From the NCBI GenBank assembly GCA_038230975.1, contig JBBRMF010000081.1, forward strand, positions 1-18,763: a stretch of 18,763 bases of DNA, written 5' to 3'. Below, one piece after another: positions 7,298 to 14,900 of this stretch (positions are counted from its first letter, which is position 1; every line of letters begins with the position of its first letter). The stretch comes from JANXVV01 sp038230975. Its GTDB lineage: Bacteria; Planctomycetota; Phycisphaerae; Tepidisphaerales; Tepidisphaeraceae. Below the pieces are notes generated by a model, which saw only the letters and a list, made by a program, of their open reading frames with translations, did no database searches and was not told the origin of the DNA. A program made the translations under genes and the position numbers.

Positions 7298-8299
7298 TCA
7301 AGCTGAAGCGCGCATGACAAAAGCGTCGGAGTAAATGTCCTTCATCTGCGCACCCGCCAGAAAAATCGACTTTCTCAACAGGTTGACTCGTTCCGGATTA
7401 CCGCAAAGGAAAACGCGCCATCCTGCGAACCTGGGAATATCAGCCAATATGATTTTGTTGATCGTTCCGATGCGCACGCCCGGTTCCTCCGTGCCACTGA
7501 CGAGGCATCGGAAATAGCTGAAATTCAGATATTCCGCGGCGAGCTTTCGCAATTCATCCACGAGATACAGCCCGGCGGATTCTCTGGCCCCATGGTAAAG
7601 ATGCACCGGGCCAGTGTGGCCCTGTCGAAGGCCATCCCGCGCGATGGCATACAGCGGAGCCAAACCCGTGCCGGTGCCGGCTAGCAAGAGCGGTTGTTCG
7701 GCGCGCCCCGGAACATAGAAGCAGTCTCCCTGCGGTCCGCGGATGTCAACCGGCTCTCCGGGTTTCGCCTCATCGTGCAGCCATGTGCTCATCCTTCCAT
7801 CGGCCACCTTGCGGATGTGCAGTTCAAGCAGGTCTTCATCTGTGGCGGTGTGCGGCCGGAGATTAGCAAGCGAGTAACTGCGCGTCAGGCCGTCGCCTCG
7901 AACGACGTTGATGAATTGGCCTGGGAAGTAATCGAACGGGGACTCGTACGCCAAAAATACGCGGCTCACATCGTGACTCAATTTCTCAATCCGGCGGATC
8001 ACCGCGCGTGTCCGCTGCGCAGCATGGTCGGCCAGGTGTACAGTCAGATCAGCGGTCGACCGGCATACACACGCCAGAAAGTAGTGTCTGGCCTTCAGCG
8101 AATCTTTCAACCCCTTTTGTGCCGCCGTGGGGATCGTTCCATCGCTCGCCTGCATGAGACACGATTGGCAAACACCGGAGCGGCACGAATTCGGAATAGT
8201 GATGCCATATCGTTCCAGCCCTTCCAGCACTGTTTCGCCGTCGCGTAACCGACAGGTCTTTGGCTGGTTGTTAATGGCAGAATACGTGATGTTTGGCAT
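7298..8299 (-). CDS. 2Fe-2S ferredoxin / FAD / NAD(P)H oxidoreductase
   Basis: A 333-residue three-domain electron-transfer flavoprotein. Residues 1-90 are a plant-type 2Fe-2S domain with C39-x4-C44-x2-C47 and C77. The FAD-binding barrel contains R-S-Y-S (140-143). The NAD(P)-binding part has G-T-G-T-G-L-A-P (207-214) and ends with CGNPERV (299-305). The order matches reductases of phenol hydroxylase/CDP-6-deoxy type. It is cytoplasmic. It lies between the truncated haemoglobin and the nitrate reductase genes, so it can be read as the reductase of the haemoglobin (NO dioxygenase activity), as an NADH donor for the nitrate reductase, or both. The ATG at 8299 lacks a clear Shine-Dalgarno sequence. 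A 188-nt gap with REP-like hairpins separates it from the haemoglobin gene. Confidence 0.88.
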   Translation of the reverse strand: MPNITYSAINNQPKTCRLRDGETVLEGLERYGITIPNSCRSGVCQSCLMQASDGTIPTAAQKGLKDSLKARHYFLACVCRSTADLTVHLADHAAQRTRAVIRRIEKLSHDVSRVFLAYESPFDYFPGQFINVVRGDGLTRSYSLANLRPHTATDEDLLELHIRKVADGRMSTWLHDEAKPGEPVDIRGPQGDCFYVPGRAEQPLLLAGTGTGLAPLYAIARDGLRQGHTGPVHLYHGARESAGLYLVDELRKLAAEYLNFSYFRCLVSGTEEPGVRIGTINKIILADIPRFAGWRVFLCGNPERVNLLRKSIFLAGAQMKDIYSDAFVMRASA

Positions 8300-8368
8300 T
8301 GAACCGTCCGAATGCGTGCCGCCCTGGTAGCCTTAGTCCGTTTTGCACGTTGATGTAGCGACATCCGT

Positions 8369-8454
8369 GGGTGCCACAGGTCTCGGTACTCCGAGACCTG
8401 TGCGTGTCGGCGGGCAAAGACACGGGTCTCGGAGTACCGCGACCCGTGGTACCC
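8369..8454. repeat. REPIN-like inverted pair of 34-nt palindromic units
   Basis: Two copies of one 34-nt unit lie in opposite orientation, at 8369-8402 (+) and 8421-8454 (-), differing at four positions. Each contains a hairpin: 8375-8402 has a perfect 12-bp stem with loop TACT, and 8421-8448 has a 12-bp stem with one mismatch and loop AGTA. The 18-nt spacer is unique. This is the layout of a REP doublet (REPIN). It stands between the haemoglobin stop and the reductase start inside the operon and could act as a processing or attenuation site. No T-run follows, so a simple terminator is unlikely. Confidence 0.85.
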
Positions 8455-8487
8455 GAGATCGGGCAACCTACCAACCTTAAAAGTGCT

Positions 8488-8913
8488 CTACTTGGCGGCC
8501 GCCATGGTGTGCGAAGAGCCGGGTTTCACACCGCGCGCCGAACCCGTGGGGCGATCGAGCACATCGTCACGCACCGAATTGGCAACTGCGGCGACTTGCT
8601 GAATCATCGCGTCTTTCACGCCCAGTTCAGAAAGAGTCTTTCCGAGCAGCTCAAGGATGACATCAACATGATCGTCGTTCATCCCGCGGGCGATGAGGTG
8701 CAAATGGCCTCTTCGCATGTCGAGTCCGGTGTAACGGGCAGGGCCGCCGAGAACCATCGTCAGGAAAGCCTTTTGCTTGGCGGCCTGACGATCCATATCC
8801 ACATCGTCAAAGAAACGAGAGACTCGGTCATCGGTGAGTACCTTGCGGTAAAATACATCGACCGCCGCTTCCACGGCCGGTTCTCCACCTATTTGATCGT
8901 ACAGGCTGTTCAT
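8488..8913 (-). CDS. glbN: Group 1 truncated haemoglobin
   Basis: The ATG at 8911-8913 gives 141 residues starting MNSLYDQIGGEPAVEAAV, the usual beginning of trHbN proteins; a GGAGGA 6-7 nt upstream fixes this start over a longer in-frame one at 8994. Y22 in FYRKVL is the B10 tyrosine, and H82 in NDDHVDVI is the likely proximal F8 histidine that binds haem, with a conserved H70 before it. The last 20 residues are an unrelated tail. TrHbN proteins bind oxygen and can convert NO to nitrate when reduced. It is the first gene of the minus-strand operon that continues with a flavoreductase and nitrate reductase genes, next to an Rrf2 regulator. I infer NO scavenging, possibly returning nitrate to the reductase; oxygen sensing or delivery is an alternative. 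Confidence 0.93.
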   Translation of the reverse strand: MNSLYDQIGGEPAVEAAVDVFYRKVLTDDRVSRFFDDVDMDRQAAKQKAFLTMVLGGPARYTGLDMRRGHLHLIARGMNDDHVDVILELLGKTLSELGVKDAMIQQVAAVANSVRDDVLDRPTGSARGVKPGSSHTMAAAK

Positions 8914-9006
8914 AATATTCCTCCGTCGCAGGCTCGGGAGCCGGATGATAGATCTGTCAGTGCGTCCACAAAGACGACACCGCCCGAATTCCATCGGTGA
9001 GGCAGT

Positions 9007-9035
9007 TTGACGAGATGAACTTAAATAGTTATTAT
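9007..9035 (+). promoter_or_regulatory. Predicted sigma70-like promoter of the Rrf2 gene
   Basis: TTGACG (9007-9012) and TATTAT (9030-9035) stand 17 nt apart, each matching five of six consensus bases. Transcription would begin near 9042, downstream of the ATG at 9040, which supports the GTG at 9076 as the real start. The -10 overlaps that of the minus-strand promoter by five bases. Confidence 0.55.
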
Positions 9036-9060
9036 ATGGATGTCAAGGTCCAAATATCAA
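9031..9060 (-). promoter_or_regulatory. Predicted sigma70-like promoter of the nitrate/NO operon
   Basis: On the minus strand TTGATA (9060-9055) is followed after 18 nt by a perfect TATAAT (9036-9031). A second possible -35, TTGACA, lies in the spacer at 9046-9041 but is too close to this -10. Transcription would begin near 9024 and leave about 110 nt of leader before the haemoglobin ATG. The -10 shares its bases with the opposite promoter. Confidence 0.6.
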
Positions 9061-9075
9061 GTATTGGAGTTTCGC

Positions 9076-9507
9076 GTGATTTCGCAAACCGCTGAGTATG
9101 CCTTGAGATCGATGGTGGCACTGGCCGCGCAACCGAATGTGCCGATGCTGACGCGAGACATGGCGGCGTTGACCAAGATCCCCTCCGGTTACCTTTCCAA
9201 GGTACTGCAATCCCTTAAACGCGCGGAGCTTGTGGAGTCGTTTCATGGCAAGGGTGGCGGATTTGTTCTGTCGCGCGCGGCCGCCGATATCACGCTTTGC
9301 GATGTCGTGCAGGCCGTCGATCCCATCCAGCGAATTCGCACATGCCCGCTTGGATTGCCAAACCACGGAATCAAGCTCTGTCCACTCCATAAGCAGTTAG
9401 ATAATGCCATGAAAACCGTAGAAGACACTCTAAGGAATATTACGTTGGCCAACCTGTTAGCCCAGACCAAGCAGCCCAAACCTCTCTGCGACATCAGCGG
9501 CGAGTAG
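9076..9507 (+). CDS. Rrf2-family transcriptional regulator (NsrR/IscR-like)
   Basis: From GTG 9076 the protein has 143 residues and opens with ISQTAEYALRSMVALA, the standard Rrf2 N-terminus; GGAG lies 6 nt upstream. The ATG at 9040 would add 12 atypical residues and has no ribosome binding site. A winged helix is visible: recognition region about 24-47 (IPSGYLSKVLQSLKRA) and wing GKGGGFVLSR at 58-67. The cluster region has C90, C102 (C-P-L-H) and H97/H105; the classic three-cysteine spacing of NsrR (x5, x5) is not present, so a cluster held by two cysteines and another ligand, or a redox switch, is possible. C138 lies near the end. It is divergent from the haemoglobin and nitrate operon with overlapping promoters, so it probably represses that operon and itself, with NO, redox or iron-sulfur state as the likely signal. 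Confidence 0.9.
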   Translation: MISQTAEYALRSMVALAAQPNVPMLTRDMAALTKIPSGYLSKVLQSLKRAELVESFHGKGGGFVLSRAAADITLCDVVQAVDPIQRIRTCPLGLPNHGIKLCPLHKQLDNAMKTVEDTLRNITLANLLAQTKQPKPLCDISGE

Positions 9508-9600
9508 CTCGTCAAGTTGGCCATTTCCTCCAAAATCTCATTCGCAATGGGTTCCAATCGTGACAGACACATAAGAGATCTGCCCAATAAACTCCGCAAT

Positions 9601-9616
9601 CAATCGTCGACGATTG
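9601..9616. promoter_or_regulatory. 16-bp perfect palindrome upstream of the ThuA-like gene
   Basis: CAATCGTCGACGATTG is its own reverse complement. It ends 61 nt before the ThuA-like start codon. A TATGAT at 9636-9641 could be a -10 with the palindrome near its weak -35, so it is a candidate operator. No regulator can be assigned. Confidence 0.35.
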
Positions 9617-9677
9617 CTCGCCATGCCTCGCACGTTATGATGATTCTGATTTCAAAGGCCCTTCACCGGAGGATGCG

Positions 9678-10577
9678 ATGCAGTGGAACCTCAATCGATG
9701 TTTGATCGGATCGTTTGTATTAGCCGCATTTTGCTTGCTTTCACCGTGGGTCCGCGCCGCTGACCCCAGTCTCGAGACACCGCTGAAAGTGCTTATCATC
9801 GACGGCCAGAACAACCACAACTGGAAGGCGACCACGCCGCTCCTCAAGTCGGCGCTGATGAGCGCGAAGATCTTCACTGTCGAAGTGGCCACCGCCCCCC
9901 CGGGAAAAATGGATAACCCCGACGACTTTAAGCCCGACTTTTCCAAGTATCAGGTCGTCGTCTCCAACTACAACGGCGCTCCATGGCCGGAAGCAACCCG
10001 CAAGGCTTTCGAGGACTTCGTCAGGAATGGCGGCGGATTCGTGAGTGTGCACGCGGCGGACAATTCATTCCCCGAATGGCTCGAATATAACAAGATGATC
10101 GGTGTGGGTGGGTGGGGTGGCCGCAATGATAAATCCGGGCCCATCATCCGCTGGCGCGACGGCAAACAGGTCTTGGACGAGAAGGGTGGGCACGGAACGC
10201 ACGGTGCATTCTTCAGCTATCCCGTGGAAATCCGCAACGCCGATCACCCCATCACAAAGGGACTTTCTGAAAAATGGCTGCATACGAAAGACGAACTCTA
10301 TGCCACGCTCTGCGGTCCGGCGGAAAATGTAACCGTCCTCTCCACGGCGAAATCGGATGTCACCCATGAAGACGAGCCGAACCTAATGGTGATTCCGTAC
10401 GGCAAGGGCCGAGTCTTTCACACGACCCTCGGCCATAATGAAGAATCCGTGCGCTGCGTCGGCTTCATCACGACCCTGCAGCGAGGCGTCGAATGGGCCG
10501 CCACTGGAAACGTCACCCAGAAACTGCCGGATGATTTTCCGACCGCCACCAAAACCAGCGAACGCAAATTGCCGTGA
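9678..10577 (+). CDS. Secreted ThuA-like protein
   Basis: A 299-residue protein with a signal peptide (1-27, cleavage after WVRA). The rest matches the ThuA-like fold, a class I glutamine amidotransferase relative: LKVLIIDGQNNHNW at the start, GGGFVSVHAADNSFPEW in the middle, GGHGTHGAFFSYPVEI and NADHPITKGL, then HTKDELYA and GKGRVFHTTLGHN near the end. Histidines cluster in these motifs. The start ATG has GGAGG with 5 nt spacing. ThuA-like proteins are numerous in planctomycetes and are linked to sugar metabolism, but the reaction is unknown. It precedes a secreted lactonase-like protein by about 100 nt on the same strand. The family is sure, the function is not. Confidence 0.88.
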   Translation: MQWNLNRCLIGSFVLAAFCLLSPWVRAADPSLETPLKVLIIDGQNNHNWKATTPLLKSALMSAKIFTVEVATAPPGKMDNPDDFKPDFSKYQVVVSNYNGAPWPEATRKAFEDFVRNGGGFVSVHAADNSFPEWLEYNKMIGVGGWGGRNDKSGPIIRWRDGKQVLDEKGGHGTHGAFFSYPVEIRNADHPITKGLSEKWLHTKDELYATLCGPAENVTVLSTAKSDVTHEDEPNLMVIPYGKGRVFHTTLGHNEESVRCVGFITTLQRGVEWAATGNVTQKLPDDFPTATKTSERKLP

Positions 10578-10675
10578 AGCTTTGAGGCTCTTTCGTCCTT
10601 GTCATTTAAACGCATACCATCCATCCGCGATATACCATCTCTCAATTGCGACTGCGTGGAAAGATTGATTGTCTA

Positions 10676-11941
10676 ATGATTCCACTCAATAGTTCCAGGC
10701 GTGCATTTTTGAAAACCTCAGTCGCCCTTGCGGGGACAACATCCTTCGTAAGTGGTTTGCTCCAGGCGCAAGCGGCGGAGGTAGCCGGCCCGCTAATCGC
10801 GTATGTCGGGACTTTTAGTTCTCCGCTGCGCGACATGTTGCCAACCCAGGTTGATCTGCCACCTGGCAACGGTCGTGGCATTCACTTATTTCAAGTGAAC
10901 CGCGCCACCGGCGCAATGACGCCGACTGGTATACTCGAAATGGGCTCGAGCCCGAGTTGTCTGGTTTTGAACAGCGCTGGAACGCGCCTCTATTCCGCCA
11001 ACGAAACCGACCGGGTGGGCGAAGGCAAGGAGGGTACGGTCAGTGCCTTCTCCATCAATCCCGGTGATGGGAGATTGGAATTGCTGAACACCGTACGTTC
11101 CGGGGGGGCCGGACCTACTTATGTGAGCATCCATCCGTCCAAACGCTTTGTGTTTGTGGCCAACTATTTTGGAGGCACCGTTGCGGTGCTGCCGATTCTT
11201 CAAGATGGCCGACTTGGCGCGGCCACCGATATCAAAACCGATGTAGGCACGATTGGCCCCACCAAGGCCACCCATGCTCCACCCGGCAGTTTTGCTTTCA
11301 GCGGGCACGATCGAACTCATGCACATATGATTCAGGCCGATCCGTCCGGTCGTTTCGTGTTCCACGCGGACGTCGGTCTGGATAAGATTTTCATCTGGAA
11401 ATTCGACGAGCAAAAGGGCGTGCTCACTCCGAATGATCCACCTTCCGTCTCGCTGCCGCCCGGAGATGGGCCACGGCATTTCCATTTTCACCCCGATGGC
11501 AAATGGTTCTACTCCATTCAAGAGGAAGGCTCGACGATCGTGTTGTTTGACCACGATGCCGTAACAGGTCGATTAACCTCACGGCAGACGATCTCGACCC
11601 TGCCACCTGGGTTTGCAGGAAGTAATTTCTGCTCCGAAATTCTGGTTTCAACGGATGGCCGATTCGTCTATGCGGGCAACCGGCTACATGATAGCATCGC
11701 CATATTTTCCATCGGTAAGGACGGAACGTTGAGCTTTGTCGCAGAAGAGTCGACGCGCGGGAGCTATCCCCGCAGTTTCAACTTCGATCCCACCGGCCAG
11801 TTCCTCTACTGCTGCAATCAGCGAGCCGACAACATTGCTGTATTTCGAGTGGATCGCCAAACCGGAGGCCTCCACTTTACAGGGCATTACAGTCCTGCCG
11901 GCAATCCTTCGAGTATCGTGTTTCTCAATCTTCCAGCTTAG
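10676..11941 (+). CDS. Tat-exported lactonase-like seven-bladed beta-propeller
   Basis: The ATG at 10676 gives 421 residues beginning with a twin-arginine signal (S-R-R-A-F-L-K, hydrophobic stretch, cleavage near QAQAAEV). An upstream TTG at 10646 would only add ten residues before the Tat motif. The mature part matches the 6-phosphogluconolactonase/lactonase propeller family: YVGTF at the first strand, RGIHLFQVNRATG, SPSCLVLNSAGTRLYSANE, GGAGPTYVSIHPSKRFVFVANY, DGPRHFHFHPDGKWFY and a last blade NIAVFRVDRQTGGL. Blades recur about every 45-60 residues. Export makes a pentose-phosphate role unlikely; an extracytoplasmic sugar lactone substrate is inferred. Its TAG overlaps the stop codon of the convergent protease gene. 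Confidence 0.88.
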   Translation: MIPLNSSRRAFLKTSVALAGTTSFVSGLLQAQAAEVAGPLIAYVGTFSSPLRDMLPTQVDLPPGNGRGIHLFQVNRATGAMTPTGILEMGSSPSCLVLNSAGTRLYSANETDRVGEGKEGTVSAFSINPGDGRLELLNTVRSGGAGPTYVSIHPSKRFVFVANYFGGTVAVLPILQDGRLGAATDIKTDVGTIGPTKATHAPPGSFAFSGHDRTHAHMIQADPSGRFVFHADVGLDKIFIWKFDEQKGVLTPNDPPSVSLPPGDGPRHFHFHPDGKWFYSIQEEGSTIVLFDHDAVTGRLTSRQTISTLPPGFAGSNFCSEILVSTDGRFVYAGNRLHDSIAIFSIGKDGTLSFVAEESTRGSYPRSFNFDPTGQFLYCCNQRADNIAVFRVDRQTGGLHFTGHYSPAGNPSSIVFLNLPA

Positions 11942-14900
11942 CTTGGCGCAGTAACCGTGATGACAGATGCATAGATTTCCAACGACTTCCCGGTTCCGCC
12001 GGGATTATTTCCCGTGCTGTTGGAGTTGTCCGACCAGACAGGAATCAGTTTTCCGGCGTTGAATATCAAGCTGCCGCTGTCCCCAAAATCCAAGTCATTG
12101 GAATTGGGATCGGCACCAGCCTGGTAGGATGTTCCGGCGGCGACTTGCACATTGGGCCTGATGCTCAGTCCATGATCCAAACTAACGGCAGCGAACAGTT
12201 GTACGCCGGTATTGTCGCTGGAGTTGCGCGCATCCAGCCAGGAGATACCTACATTGCCGGTCGTTTGATCCACTGCAACAGCCGGCAGGAATTGGCTTCG
12301 GTTGGTAGTGTCATCATTGACCCGCACCGGCGCGCTCCAGGAAGCGCCGTAGTTGTCTGAGTACTTCAGATAGATATCCGTATTGTGGGTGCCGTCGATC
12401 GTTTCATCGGTGTAGACAAGATACAGACGGCCATTATACGCGCCACCGCTTCGATCAAAGGTGATGCGGGCCTCAGCGTCAATGGTTCGGTCCGGCTGTG
12501 CGGGGATAGCGTCAAAACCACCAACGTTGGTCATGGCCATCAATTCATCAGCCGAGAAATGCGAGGCCGTGCCGGTCAGATCTGTATTTATCTTCAGCGC
12601 GTTGGCGACGACCGTACCACTTTCGTTCGATTGCCAGGAAACCACCAACTGCCCCTGCGGCCCAACCGCCACGCTGCTGTAAGTGCCGAAGCTCTGGCTC
12701 ACAGTCTTAGGAGGCGACCAATTGCCAAACGCGCCCAATCCGCTAGACGTGCCGCCGGAGGTCATCACGCGATTGGATTTGTAATCGGTAAAGGTAATCC
12801 AAACATGCTGGAGCGCTGGGTTTGCGGCATCCGGACCCGTGGCGATCCATGGGGCATCGGGGTCGAAACCCGCGCCGCTCACCGCCGCACCCAGGCTCGC
12901 GAAGCTTTGGCCACCATCCGTACTCCGCAGCACGACGACACGGATCTCCGTGCTGGAGGCAGCAACCATATATGTCAGGTACAAGTTTCCGAACGAGTCA
13001 AACGCCACATGCGCATCGGGGCGAGGGTTGGAGAAATTCAATCCGTCTTGCCCACCCACGAGTGTAGTCGCCCATGTTTTACCACCGTCGAAGCTACGAC
13101 TCAGAGGAAGCTGCGCGCCACCGCCGTCACCGCTTTGCGAGACAATAACTAGATTATTGGGATTGGTCGGATTCGCCGCGATCTGCCCCGTCGACTCACT
13201 GCCGGAAAGTTTGGACGCGTTCACGTTCGCGCCCACGGCCATGAGAGGCGATGTCACTACAGAAGTTTGCTTAGCGAGCGCGATTGCATTGGCGATATTC
13301 AATCGTTGGTAGTAGACGTTGTTAGTAGGATCAAGCACCGGCGTGCCGCTGCTCTTCATAATCTGCTGGATCTGGTCGGGTGTAAACGCTGGATTGATTT
13401 GTTTGATCAGAGTCGCGGCCCCGGCGACATAGGCCGACGCCCAGCTCGTTCCCGTGCCGTAGGCGGTGATAATGGGTGTCCCGTCGAACTTGTCGTCATA
13501 CTGGTCATAGCCCACGGAGTTGGGGTTCTTGCTGTAGTAGGACATTGTCACGTTGCTGGCCGGGGCAAGTAGCTGTAATCCCGTGCCGCGATTCGAATCG
13601 ACATAGAACTGTCCAGTCAGATCCACACCTCCCACACCGGTGACATAAGGGCTCAGGGCCGGGTTATCGATCGGCAGATTCGGACCATAGAGCGACTCAC
13701 CATTTCCGACCGGGCTGGTCATAAAGATGCCCAGATCGTGGATCGTCTGAAGCTCGGGGAGGTATAGGTTCGGATTCCATGCGCCGGGAAGCACATCGGT
13801 GATGAAGTCGGTGATATTAACGACCTGAATATTGTAGGTCGTGTGATTGGCAATGACCCAATCGAGCGCGGCCTTAATGCCGGCACTGCTTTCCTGCTTG
13901 AGATCAATCAAATTCGCCTTGGGTGCCAGGCCCTGATTGTACTGACCGTTGTAAGTAAATCCGTTGCCGGCGATGATCCCGGCTACACCCGTGCCATGGC
14001 CATAATCGTCGAGGATGTTGGTGTTATTGTCCCGGAAATTGTAACCCGCGACGATCTTTCCGGCTCCAAGCTGAGGGCTGTTATAGTCAATGCCCCGATC
14101 GATAATCGCCACACCAATCCCCGTCCCGTTGAGCGTTGGGTTGTTGATCGCCACCGTGTCCTGTCCAATCATTTGAGCGTATGGAACCCAGTTAGTGGGA
14201 AGCACTGGAGCGGAGGGTGCGACCAATCCGAAGTTCTTTCCAGGTACCACTTGGTTGGTGGCCAGGGAAAGAAAGTAGTTAGCCCCGAACTGCGGGTAGG
14301 GGTATGTGAGCGCATCGCCCGTTTGTGAAATCAGGCGAACGAGATAATTGGCGGCCGGAAGACCGGTGAAAGAATAGTTTCCGTGTAGATCCGTGGTGCT
14401 GACCGGGTCGCCGGCCACGAAGTTACCCACGCCTTGCAAATCGAGATAAACCTGGCGGGAACCTACGCCGGTCTCGCCCGCATCGCGCGAACCGTTTTTG
14501 TTGGCGTCGTAGTAGACTGAACCGCTGATTTGCGCGCCGCCCGGAACAATGATCGGAGGTGTAGGCGTGGTTACAGTCACCGGCGCGGCGACGGTCGATT
14601 GCGTTGCGCCGTTTACACCATACACGCGATAGTAGTAGGTCGTCGATGCCACCGCAGTATTATCTACGGCAGAGCGCGTTCCGGTGGTCGCGGTTCCCGC
14701 AATGCTGGCTACGGTCGACCAGGGGCCTGTGCTGCTGGTCGCCCGCTCGAGGGTAAAGCTCTGTTCGTTGGTAGAATTATCGGTGAACGATAGGTTCACC
14801 GAGGTAGACGACGCCGCAGTTGCACTCAGCGCAGTGGGAGCATTGAGCACAACCGTTCCACCCCCGGCCACGATCGAAAGTACCGCGCCGGTAGAACTGA

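Noticed and set aside
8375..8448. Rho-independent terminator after the haemoglobin gene
   Set aside because: The stems are strong, but no T-run follows on either strand, and the inverted 34-nt duplication fits a REP doublet better.
8913..8994. Longer start for the truncated haemoglobin
   Set aside because: The extra 27 residues are basic and cysteine-containing without homology, and the strong GGAGGA stands just before the inner ATG.
12385..13152. Plus-strand 255-codon open frame
   Set aside because: Antisense to the sialidase-like part of the protease gene, with no recognisable features.
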